Source: Hirundichthys speculiger
Taxonomy: Eukaryota; Chordata; Actinopteri; Beloniformes; Exocoetidae
Assembly (NCBI GenBank): GCA_018398805.1
Contig: JAGFBZ010000814.1
Span: 1,674,001 to 1,738,000 of the forward strand
Direction of reading: 5' to 3'
Length of the DNA: 64,000 nucleotides
Under the pieces are notes generated by a model. That model did no database searches. It was not told the DNA's origin and saw only the letters and a program-made list of their open reading frames with translations. This document shows positions 48,901 through 53,100 of this stretch, piece by piece. The position numbers and the translations under genes are program-made. Within the stretch, counting starts at the first letter, position 1. Each line of letters starts with the position of its first letter.

Positions 48901-49098
48901 GAGCTGGGACTGCAGTCACTGGATAGGGGTGGCAAGAACTCTTCCAATGGACACCACTGCTCCAACTCCAGAAAATTATCACCATCACCTGCTATCTCCA
49001 CAAGCAGTAGCCCTGGTGCTCGTTCTATCCGACTACCTGCCGGCAATGGATACAAATTCCTGTCACCTGGAAGATTTTTCCCGTCTTCTAAATGCTGA
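9180..49098 (+). CDS. ttc28: ttc28, tetratricopeptide repeat protein 28 (5' exons missing), 20 coding exons
   Basis: Joined exons: 9180-9687, 22058-22855, 22962-23506, 25184-25707, 31073-31182, 34040-34169, 34307-34525, 36023-36182, 38497-38634, 41281-41425, 41589-41768, 41892-42436, 42747-42994, 43137-43261, 43350-43581, 44042-44118, 44788-44811, 46779-46908, 47225-47332, 47491-49098. All junctions are GT-AG and the phases fit throughout once one extra base is discounted in each of exons 2 and 20, giving about 2,183 codons. The protein is a long array of 40-residue TPR repeats of the LGN type, then a linker, a CHAT domain and a Ser-rich tail ending [10 protein letters not shown], as in vertebrate TTC28. 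About 300 N-terminal residues lie upstream. TTC28 is reported as a large scaffold linked to the midzone and midbody in cytokinesis; no enzyme activity is established. The CHAT domain here lacks the Cys motif. The gene is not treated as a pseudogene, because exon structure and protein sequence are otherwise intact. Confidence 0.96.
9880..10165 (-). repeat. tRNA-derived SINE-like copy, minus strand, degenerate
   Basis: The left end is (CCAT)n and the right end reads, on the minus strand, like the tRNA-type head TGGTTAGGACTGGTGCCTCG with a B-box-like region before it. Words such as GGGGGAGCTGG and GGCAGGGTACACC match the body of the plus-strand copy at 45945-46262 read in reverse. The body is eroded. 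The 68-residue open frame inside is not a gene. Confidence 0.65.
10166..10290. mobile_element. Tc1/mariner-like terminal fragment
   Basis: The words ATGTGTTGTTGTTCATCTG and ACCTAATTTGGACCAGAAGA resemble the terminal region of a common fish Tc1/mariner family, the family also represented at 19170-20680. It abuts the reversed SINE. Family assignment is from memory of repeat sequences; there is no intact inverted-repeat pair. Confidence 0.5.
10493..10567. repeat. (TA)n microsatellite, 75 bp
   Basis: Near-pure TA dinucleotides with one CATG interruption. The isoleucine/tyrosine-rich open frame across it is an artefact. Confidence 0.95.
11030..11058. repeat. (AT)n microsatellite, 29 bp
   Basis: Pure AT dinucleotides within the large ttc28 intron. 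Confidence 0.9.
11956..13969 (-). mobile_element. piggyBac-like element relic, transposase largely lost
   Basis: On the minus strand from 12784 to about 12676 a frame opens [20 protein letters not shown] and continues through an acidic EDSSDSE stretch to a stop. This resembles the N-terminus of fish piggyBac-family transposases, but the catalytic body is absent. Candidate ends are TTAA followed by ACCCTGACC at 11956 and, reading in from the right, TTAA followed by CCCTACG at 13969. TTAA is the piggyBac target. The ends are tentative and the plus-strand open frames at 12893-13147 and 13453-13668 look like untranslated element sequence. Confidence 0.5.
17320..17343. repeat. A12-G12 homopolymer junction
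   Basis: A run of 12 A passes directly into a run of 12 G. Similar junctions occur at 58490-58521 and 63704-63757. Confidence 0.9.
19170..20680 (-). mobile_element. Tc1/mariner transposon relic (transposase pseudogene), split by a later insertion
   Basis: On the minus strand the stretch 19376 to 19170 reads, with stops and missense changes, like the C-terminal part of a Tc1 transposase: an [16 protein letters not shown] segment, then a broken form of the SPDLNPIE motif that carries the last catalytic acidic residue, then DFKRPCINE. The + strand from 20258 to 20680 matches the other half of the family, including the untranslated end. The central catalytic part is partly deleted. The copy is dead. 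The insertion at 19814-20252 interrupts it. Confidence 0.8.
19814..20252. mobile_element. 439-bp repeat inserted into the Tc1 relic with 5-bp target duplication
   Basis: The pentamer GATGT occurs at 19809-19813 and again at 20253-20257. Removing one copy and the sequence between restores collinearity of the Tc1 relic. The insert is purine-rich on the + strand and resembles a widespread fish repeat with the TAAATACACGAAGG and CCATGACAGG words. A 5-bp duplication fits a solo LTR, though the ends are not clean TG...CA. The 139-residue open frame inside it is low-complexity and is not called a gene. Confidence 0.7.
22058..22855 (+). CDS. ttc28: ttc28 coding exon 2 (TPR repeats), one-base frame break
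   Basis: The acceptor ATAG ends at 22057 and the donor GTGAGC starts at 22856. The exon enters in phase 1, completing the Gly of NLG, and leaves in phase 0. It encodes about 265 residues with six to seven TPR units, for example [14 protein letters not shown] and [14 protein letters not shown]. The frame used up to about 22698 runs into a stop at 22795-22797. The conserved continuation (ALGNLGDIF, then [11 protein letters not shown]) lies one base later. One extra G in the GG pair 22699-22700 explains it and restores the exon phases. Confidence 0.93.
22856..22961 (+). other. ttc28 intron, 106 bp
   Basis: Short GT-AG intron between two TPR exons; nothing else seen. Confidence 0.9.
22962..23506 (+). 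CDS. ttc28: ttc28 coding exon 3 (TPR repeats)
   Basis: The acceptor TTTCAG ends at 22961 and the donor GTGAGT starts at 23507; phases are 0 in and 2 out. About 181 residues carry four to five TPR units, for example [28 protein letters not shown] and [14 protein letters not shown]. One unit is stretched ([15 protein letters not shown]), as in vertebrate TTC28. Confidence 0.96.
23507..25183 (+). other. ttc28 intron, 1.7 kb
   Basis: No exon or clear transposon seen. There is a T-rich run near 24541-24558 and an AT-rich 3' part before the acceptor TAAAG. Confidence 0.8.
25184..25707 (+). CDS. ttc28: ttc28 coding exon 4 (TPR repeats)
   Basis: The acceptor AAAG ends at 25183 and the donor GTGAGT starts at 25708; phases are 2 in and 1 out. 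About 174 residues carry about four TPR units, for example [28 protein letters not shown] and [14 protein letters not shown]. The exon ends in MYLQE with the first base of a Gly codon. Confidence 0.96.
25708..31072 (+). other. ttc28 intron, 5.4 kb
   Basis: Contains poly-T and poly-A runs around 26617-26734, a short (TG)n near 26816-26833, poly-A near 26986-26999, and a relatively GC-rich purine stretch around 29230-29520 that may be a regulatory segment (inference). The open frames are low-complexity. No exon found. Confidence 0.8.
31073..31182 (+). CDS. ttc28: ttc28 coding exon 5 (last TPR unit)
   Basis: The acceptor ACAG ends at 31072 and the donor GTAAAG starts at 31183; phases are 1 in and 0 out. 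It encodes 36 residues plus the completed Gly. The content is [17 protein letters not shown] followed by [17 protein letters not shown], closing the TPR array. Confidence 0.95.
31183..34039 (+). other. ttc28 intron, 2.9 kb
   Basis: No exon or recognisable transposon seen. There are simple C-rich CCACC repeats near 33107-33131 and a short (AC)n near 33839-33851. Confidence 0.8.
34040..34169 (+). CDS. ttc28: ttc28 coding exon 6 (TPR-CHAT linker helices)
   Basis: The acceptor CTCAG ends at 34039 and the donor GTGAGT starts at 34170; phases are 0 in and 1 out. It encodes 43 residues starting [15 protein letters not shown] and ending [10 protein letters not shown] before a split Gly codon. Helical segments of this sort sit between TPR arrays and CHAT domains. 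Confidence 0.95.
34307..34525 (+). CDS. ttc28: ttc28 coding exon 7 (start of CHAT region)
   Basis: The acceptor ACAG ends at 34306 and the donor GTAAGG starts at 34526; phases are 1 in and 1 out. It contains [17 protein letters not shown], the AER-x-R-x-R-x-F-x-D-LL signature that leads into CHAT domains generally, and a hydrophobic strand [20 protein letters not shown]. Confidence 0.95.
34526..36022 (+). other. ttc28 intron, 1.5 kb
   Basis: No exon or transposon recognised. A poly-A run lies near 35185-35197 and a short (AC)n near 35723-35743. Confidence 0.8.
36023..36182 (+). CDS. ttc28: ttc28 coding exon 8
   Basis: The acceptor TAAG ends at 36022 and the donor GTGAGC starts at 36183; phases are 1 in and 2 out. 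It encodes [11 protein letters not shown], a Ser/Gly-rich loop, then [19 protein letters not shown]. The final helix is strongly conserved in TTC28. Confidence 0.94.
36183..38496 (+). other. ttc28 intron, 2.3 kb
   Basis: Contains the fish interspersed repeat at 36408-36780. G-rich runs at about 38179-38221 have quadruplex potential. A stretch at about 38225-38320 has the look of a conserved non-coding element (unverified). Confidence 0.8.
36408..36780 (+). repeat. fish interspersed repeat
   Basis: Starts AATGTAATTCAGTTTTATTTG and contains CTCTGCGCTTTACAGAGA, GCAAGGAAAAAGTCC and AGGAAGAAATCTCAAGCAGGAC. These match a very common fish repeat of the type CAATTCAATTTTATTTATAT...AGGAAGAAACCT as I remember it. 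The class is not clear from this copy. The 90-residue open frame within is not a gene. Confidence 0.6.
38497..38634 (+). CDS. ttc28: ttc28 coding exon 9
   Basis: The acceptor GTCAG ends at 38496 and the donor GTAGGG starts at 38635; phases are 2 in and 2 out. A second AG one base later was rejected because it breaks the frame. The exon encodes [18 protein letters not shown] and [17 protein letters not shown], matching the vertebrate TTC28 linker. Confidence 0.94.
38635..41280 (+). other. ttc28 intron, 2.6 kb
   Basis: Contains AT-rich, TAAT-bearing stretches around 39180-39340 and 39430-39660 that look like candidate regulatory elements (inference), a short 13-bp duplication near 40632-40657, and a poly-A then (TA)n block ending 28 bases before the next exon. 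Confidence 0.8.
41179..41252. repeat. (TA)n microsatellite, 74 bp, next to a splice acceptor
   Basis: Pure TA dinucleotides, preceded by about 20 A. It ends 28 bases before the ttc28 exon at 41281 and so occupies the sequence where a branch point would normally be sought. Confidence 0.95.
41281..41425 (+). CDS. ttc28: ttc28 coding exon 10
   Basis: The acceptor TCTGCAG ends at 41280 and the donor GTGAGT starts at 41426; phases are 2 in and 0 out. It encodes [15 protein letters not shown], a Ser-rich stretch, then [15 protein letters not shown]. The last segment is the strand-helix before the CHAT core. Confidence 0.95.
41589..41768 (+). CDS. ttc28: ttc28 coding exon 11 (CHAT domain)
   Basis: The acceptor GGCAG ends at 41588 and the donor GTTTAA starts at 41769, which is a weak donor; phase 0 at both ends. 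It encodes 60 residues including [21 protein letters not shown] and [11 protein letters not shown], the L-x(3)-PF-x-LL strand pair typical of CHAT domains. Confidence 0.93.
41892..42436 (+). CDS. ttc28: ttc28 coding exon 12 (CHAT domain, His motif)
   Basis: The acceptor CTCAG ends at 41891 and the donor GTACGT starts at 42437; phases are 0 in and 2 out. It holds [48 protein letters not shown], then a Gly/Arg-rich insert at about 42179-42297 and [14 protein letters not shown] corresponds to the His motif of CHAT proteases. The exon stops just where the Cys motif would begin. Confidence 0.95.
42437..42746 (+). other. ttc28 intron, 310 bp, splitting the CHAT active-site region
   Basis: AT-rich GT-AG intron; nothing further seen. 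It separates the His exon from the exon carrying the altered Cys motif. Confidence 0.9.
42747..42994 (+). CDS. ttc28: ttc28 coding exon 13 (CHAT domain, degenerate Cys motif)
   Basis: The acceptor ACAG ends at 42746 and the donor GTCAGT starts at 42995; phases are 2 in and 1 out. It encodes [20 protein letters not shown], then [19 protein letters not shown] and [10 protein letters not shown]. The order G-x-G/V-x-GL-x-RAF ... VSLWPV is classic CHAT, but where active members read LSAC this protein reads LGSY, with the Tyr codon at 42751-42753. Confidence 0.95.
43137..43261 (+). CDS. ttc28: ttc28 coding exon 14 (end of CHAT)
   Basis: The acceptor CTAG ends at 43136 and the donor GTGGGT starts at 43262; phases are 1 in and 0 out. 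It encodes [18 protein letters not shown] and [11 protein letters not shown]. The W-x-G-[FY]-x-L-IG closing strand of CHAT spans the junction with exon 13. Confidence 0.95.
43350..43581 (+). CDS. ttc28: ttc28 coding exon 15
   Basis: The acceptor TTGCAG ends at 43349 and the donor GTATGT starts at 43582; phases are 0 in and 1 out. It encodes [39 protein letters not shown] and [20 protein letters not shown], close to vertebrate TTC28. Confidence 0.95.
43582..44041 (+). other. ttc28 intron, 460 bp
   Basis: Nothing recognised apart from the splice signals. Confidence 0.85.
44042..44118 (+). CDS. ttc28: ttc28 coding exon 16
   Basis: The acceptor TTAG ends at 44041 and the donor GTAGGC starts at 44119; phases are 1 in and 0 out. 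It encodes [19 protein letters not shown] followed by EQLINR. Confidence 0.94.
44119..44787 (+). other. ttc28 intron, 669 bp
   Basis: No exon or transposon seen. The 3' end has a TTCTTTCTCCTCTGC tract followed by a branch-like CTAAC at about 44769-44773 and an AAG acceptor. Confidence 0.85.
44788..44811 (+). CDS. ttc28: ttc28 coding exon 17, 24-nt microexon
   Basis: GCT GTT AAA AAT ATG GTG GCA ATG encodes AVKNMVAM, between an AAG acceptor at 44787 and a strong donor GTAAGT at 44812. It is phase 0 on both sides, and the eight residues match the corresponding stretch I recall from vertebrate TTC28 (AVKNMVGM). It is in frame, so skipping it would remove exactly eight residues. Confidence 0.9.
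45361..45476. repeat. (TA)n microsatellite, about 116 bp
   Basis: Nearly pure TA with one ATCTAT and one ATTATA interruption. It directly flanks the left end of a TA-targeting MITE. Confidence 0.95.
45477..45853. mobile_element. MITE, Tc1/mariner-like, about 377 bp
   Basis: The left end CAATATGGAAAAAATTATTA and the reverse complement of the right end (CAGTCATGG, an A-run, then TTATTAGACCACC) are inverted repeats. The similarity runs on through TTTCTTGTTCATTTTAAT at both ends, about 90 bases with small gaps. TA dinucleotides flank both ends. There is no coding capacity. Confidence 0.85.
45854..45944. repeat. (TA)n microsatellite, about 91 bp
   Basis: TA dinucleotides with two GTAT interruptions, lying between the MITE and the SINE-like copy. 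Confidence 0.95.
45945..46262 (+). repeat. tRNA-derived SINE-like copy, plus strand
   Basis: The head has an A-box-like TGGTTAGCACTG and a B-box-like GGTTTGAACCTC at tRNA-like spacing. The body has CATGTTCTCCCCGTG, TGGGTTTCCTCCGGGTACTC and CTGTCCAGGGTGTACCCC, and the tail is (ATGGATGG)-type. This is a very common fish repeat. The diverged reversed copy is at 9880-10165. Confidence 0.8.
46283..46586. mobile_element. MITE with 25-bp inverted ends, pogo/Tigger-like, about 304 bp
   Basis: The left end begins CAGTAATCCCCCACACTTCA and the reverse complement of the right end is identical over about 25 bases. TA flanks both ends. The subterminal words CCCCCCGCGAATGGTGAAAA resemble Tigger-type elements. 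No transposase frame is present. Confidence 0.85.
46779..46908 (+). CDS. ttc28: ttc28 coding exon 18
   Basis: The acceptor TCCAG ends at 46778 and the donor GTAAGA starts at 46909; phases are 0 in and 1 out. It encodes [16 protein letters not shown] and [20 protein letters not shown], strongly conserved in TTC28. Confidence 0.95.
46909..47224 (+). other. ttc28 intron, 316 bp, with a double palindrome
   Basis: The only notable content is two abutting inverted repeats at 47051-47142. Confidence 0.85.
47051..47142. repeat. two overlapping near-perfect palindromes
   Basis: The first has arms 47051-47073 and 47077-47099, 23 of 23 complementary, with a 3-base loop TTA. The second has arms 47098-47119 and 47121-47142, 21 Watson-Crick pairs plus one G-T, with a 1-base loop. 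They share bases 47098-47099. They are not flanked by an obvious target duplication. Confidence 0.9.
47225..47332 (+). CDS. ttc28: ttc28 coding exon 19
   Basis: The acceptor GTAG ends at 47224 and the donor GTAAAC starts at 47333; phases are 1 in and 1 out. It encodes [20 protein letters not shown] then [15 protein letters not shown], matching vertebrate TTC28. Confidence 0.95.
47491..49098 (+). CDS. ttc28: ttc28 last coding exon (Ser/Pro-rich tail, stop), one-base frame break
   Basis: The acceptor TTTAG ends at 47490 and phase 1 in completes an Asp codon. It encodes [20 protein letters not shown], then [81 protein letters not shown] and the terminal [16 protein letters not shown]. The tail is largely disordered and rich in possible phosphosites. 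The frame from 47493 meets a stop at 47652-47654. The conserved continuation [15 protein letters not shown] lies one base over, explained by one extra G at 47619-47620. Confidence 0.94.
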
Positions 49099-49840
49099 AA
49101 CGTTTCAAACAGTTCTATTCTTTTGTTTATAATTTACTATCCTGTGTGCTGGAGGAGGAGGAGGGCACTTTTTAGGGAGCTGTTGGTGCGCCAGTCTTGA
49201 CTGACAGACGGATTTCTTTGGTTCGTGAGCGTGTTCCTGCAGAGACACATGAATGCTTTAGAGACTGTCTTGTCTTTGTGCCCATAACACTGTAAATGGC
49301 AATGAGAAATACTCAACGACCTGATACTGTGCTTGTGTGTAACTGTGTGTCAGGTAGATGTAAATGCCATTCGGTATTTTTCCCACCAACACTTTGCTGT
49401 TTGTAAGGGCCAAGATGCAACAGCCTTGACTGATTTCCTCCATTCTACTTTTTGTTTTTAAATTTAATTGTTATTGTTATTATTGTTTATTGTTGTTAAT
49501 ATTATAATTATTATTATGTTTTGTAAATTAATTTGTGTTTCACAATCAGTATTAAGCATTTTTATATAATTAAAAAGTGAACAAACCTGTACCATGTAAA
49601 GATGGATAGAGTGGGGGAAAAAAGATTTAATATTTTTTATTGAAATCAAAAAAGGGCATTTTGCCTGATTTCTTTGTGAAATGAGTGTCTGCTCTGAAGC
49701 ATGAAATCTCTTGCTATTCAGTGTTAAGTACCATGTATGACTTTTTAGCCCATGATTTTTGAGATTAAACATGAAAGATCCACAACAACCATCTGTCATT
49801 TATCAGTAAACTGTTTCAATAAAAAACATCATGTTTACTT
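49099..49840 (+). other. ttc28 3' UTR with polyadenylation signal
   Basis: AT-rich sequence follows the stop. A canonical AATAAA lies at 49818-49823; an ATTAAA lies earlier near 49764. Cleavage is expected about 10-30 bases after 49823. The exact end is inferred. Confidence 0.75.
49818..49823 (+). terminator. AATAAA polyadenylation signal of ttc28
   Basis: Canonical hexamer about 720 bases after the ttc28 stop, just before the (GATA)n repeat and the pitpnb promoter. Confidence 0.75.
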
Positions 49841-49862
49841 TCTTGTATTACTGCCTTGACAT

Positions 49863-49940
<78 letters not shown>

Positions 49941-49941
49941 G
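49863..49941. repeat. (GATA)n microsatellite, about 79 bp
   Basis: About 19-20 uninterrupted GATA units between the end of ttc28 and the promoter region of pitpnb. Confidence 0.97.
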
Positions 49942-49989
49942 AGTGTCAACGTTAAATCTCACTAAGTGTTGTTAAATCAGGGAAGACTT

Positions 49990-50176
49990 GCAATGGGCGG
50001 GTGAAAAACGATATGGGAGATTTCATTGGTTAAATCTGTTTAGCAGGTGGGTCCCTCCACCTTCCACAAATCACCGCTCGTGTGGGCGGGACCAGTTGCG
50101 CTCTTAGAGCCAATGACGTCAGCTGCAATCAGCGGTAGCTGGGCAGTACCAGCAGAACCGAGAGGAAGAAGTTACG
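49990..50176 (+). promoter_or_regulatory. pitpnb promoter and 5' UTR, TATA-less, with GC, CCAAT and CRE boxes
   Basis: Elements seen: GGGCGG at 49995-50000, inverted CCAAT (ATTGG) at 50025-50029, GGGCGGG at 50084-50090, and CCAAT at 50110-50114 sharing its last T with a palindromic CRE, TGACGTCA, at 50114-50121. The region is richer in CpG than its surroundings and no TATA box is present. The transcription start is not known but should lie between about 50130 and 50170. Such sites are bound by NF-Y and CREB/ATF in other genes; their use here is inference. Confidence 0.75.
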
Positions 50177-50196
50177 ATGGTTCTCATCAAAGAGTA
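50177..50196 (+). CDS. pitpnb: pitpnb coding exon 1 (start codon)
   Basis: ATG at 50177 in the context TTACGATGG gives MVLIKE plus two bases of a Tyr codon, then donor GTAAGT at 50197. The next in-frame residues (YRVVLPCSV) come from exon 2, which fixes this start. Confidence 0.95.
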
Positions 50197-53100
50197 GTAA
50201 GTTTACTCTCCCTGTATAAAATGTTGTTTTCATCTCATTTTGAAGCCATAATGTCTTCTTGGAAACAGGTAGGGTTGGGTGGGGCGGTTTTTTCAGTGTC
50301 CGAACACTGGTGAAAACTTCATCTTGTTTCGGTGTCCGTGTCAGACACACGAGGAAAGGGTGGGATTGTTCCAGCGCTGCTTTGGCCTACCGGCTTTGAC
50401 AGCACCGTGTCATTGTGTGACAGCTCGTGTTTTCCTATAGTTTCACTTACGTTCATGATAAACCGCTGGCTTGTAAAGGCGCGGATAGTGCTTTGCGTAG
50501 GTGCCGTGAGCATTAACATTTGTGCTCGCCAGTTTCCAAATGGTAAACTTCGGAGTATTTGCTAACGCTAAACGTATGCTAATACTGAGCCTTACCTGGA
50601 CGGAAGAGTTGTTTACTTTTATCTTAAATTGTGTTTTCATATTAATTTTTAGTACAGAGTCGTGACAGCACCAGCAAATCCCCACTCCACATATGACACT
50701 AATAAGTAGCACACTTTTATCTCGTGTCAGACTAAGCCTTTTCATTGAACTAGCTTGCTGCGCATTAGTTACTTTAATTACCTGTTAGCCGAGTTGGAAA
50801 GTTGGATTTAAAGCTTTAAACATTTTTTTAAGTGCAGTACGTCAAACCATGGCTGTGTACGCGGCATAACGTTATACAAAAACCCCCAGCATTAGCTTTT
50901 CCCTTTGCTTCTGAAAACAGTTGTCAAATTTGACACCATCACTTTTGAGTCATGCGAACGTTGCCAGGTTTGGGAGAGAAATACACAATGGGGACTACGG
51001 AAACGAGCCCGAAAGGAGCGAATATACAACATCTGTCAAAACGGTGTAACTGCACTATAAATTACTGTACATTCTCTGAAGTACAGTGGAGTTAATAGCG
51101 GTCGTTAAACAATGTCAACATAAATTAAACAAGAGAAAATTCATGCCTATTTTAGACTACTTTATTTTACTGCAAAGATATTTAATGAAACTGGTGAGAT
51201 TGTTTATGTATGAATTTATCATTTTATAAGCAGCCCTGTTAAAAAAAATAAGTAGAATTTTAGATTTTCTGTTTTAGAATGAAAGAAATTTAACAAAATG
51301 ACTGGTCAATAGGAAAAAATGAATAAATGGATGAGTAAATTAAAGAGAAACCATACATGCCACATAAAATGTAAGGTTCAAGGCATGTCTGCTTTAACAA
51401 AACAAGTCACTTGATATCTCAACATAAAATGGAGTAACAGGAATGGTTCACTATTTCTTTTGTGTTTGGCAAGTCGAACAGTTTAAATAAGATCTGCATG
51501 TATTTGACTTTTACACATTGTATTTTAAATGCCTTTTTAAATTAGGTTGAATTCTGGCATTAAATTCACTGTATTTCTTCCACTTTTTCAATTTAATTGA
51601 GAATGTCAACATGTAGTCCCTGACTTTGTTAGCAAAGTAAAAGTACATCTGTCATATCACAGTCATCATTTTCCTTTGTATTTTTTGTCCCCCAGTTAAT
51701 TGTGTATGGGGGAAGAAGTCAGCAGATAGTTGCAAGGGGACGTACGCATCCTGCAATAGGACAAAATGTTTGTGTGTTCTGTTTTGTGTTTTTTTGGGCG
51801 GGTGGGGAGAATTATAGTTTTTGTAGACAGATTCATTGTTCAGCACATTATCTTCCATTTGCAGATAATAGGTATCTGTCTGTCATTTAAAGGGAAGGTA
51901 AACAAATTCTGTATGGGAACATAATCTGAGCCACACTCAGATTGTGTGTGAAGAGTGGAGAATAGACTTGCTTTATCAAACAGACAGTCCTGACAAAAGT
52001 GTTAAATACACGTCAATCTAATCTCAGTTTATTACATGATGTCTTTTTAAGTCTTAGAAAACAAACAAAAGGAAAAATGATAATGCTGGCATGATATACT
52101 GGCTTTGTGTTCTCCATATAATCTGTGTCAGCCACTGAAAAATCTAGATTGGATGACTGACCACTAAAGTGAGACAATAGAGACAGAAGGAACAAGTCCA
52201 GATAAGTAACTACAAACAAAACAAACGTAAACTCAAAGTCACTCAGAAATAAATCAGACTTGGCAACTGTGCCTACAAAATGAGACCTGTGTTGTAAAGC
52301 TATTCAAATAATGATGATGTAGATGATGTCAGGTGACCTCACTAACCAAGCAAATCAGCAAAGTTTTCAAAATAGAAAACAGAGGCCCTTGCATATATGT
52401 ATGTATGAATGTTTACATGAATTAGTAAATGTAAGTCAAGTACTTGCAGGGCAAGCAAATGCAGTTTATTTGTAGTATTTTATTTATAGATCTGAATCAG
52501 TTGGAAGGATGGGTCAGGATAGTTTTTGTCATCTAAATTCAAATGGAATTGCCAGGTGTGGACAAAAGATTAATTTGTCAGTGTTTGCTAAAGAAAACGG
52601 TAGGTAGGGTGTTCTCCAAGTTTGTAAGATAAGGGAAGCCTTGTTTTAGTTTTATGCTTGTAGAAAACTTCCTCTGCTTTTTCTTTTTTTTTCTTTTCTT
52701 TTTTGTGCCAACTGAGGGGAAGATTCATGCTCATCAGTCAGTGATGCAATAGCATTTTGCTTAGCACATTGCACCCTGAACTAGAGCTGCTTCAGGACAA
52801 GAACAAAGATTTCTCTGCAATTTTACTCCACTTTGAGTATAGAATGTGTCTTTCTTTTGGATATCTTAAGGATTTATCTTATTATTTCTTTATTTGTTTT
52901 GTTATGGGACTGCTCTTAGAAATTTATAATCATCTAGAATACTTTGTTCCATCTCGCATCTCTCACTATGCAATTCACACCTCTTTAAATTGAGTTTCTT
53001 CTGTGGTCAAGAGTTATATCAAGTCTTGGATTTACCTGGAAATAACTTTTCCATACAGTGCTAGTGAGTTTCTATAATCTTGCTGAAGTCAGCAGTGTGA

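Noticed and set aside
9180..49098. ttc28 as a pseudogene because of two frame breaks
   Set aside because: All splice sites, phases and protein motifs are intact and the two breaks are identical single-G insertions, more consistent with sequence error.
49863..49941. CRISPR-like or satellite array
   Set aside because: It is an uninterrupted tetranucleotide microsatellite with no spacers.
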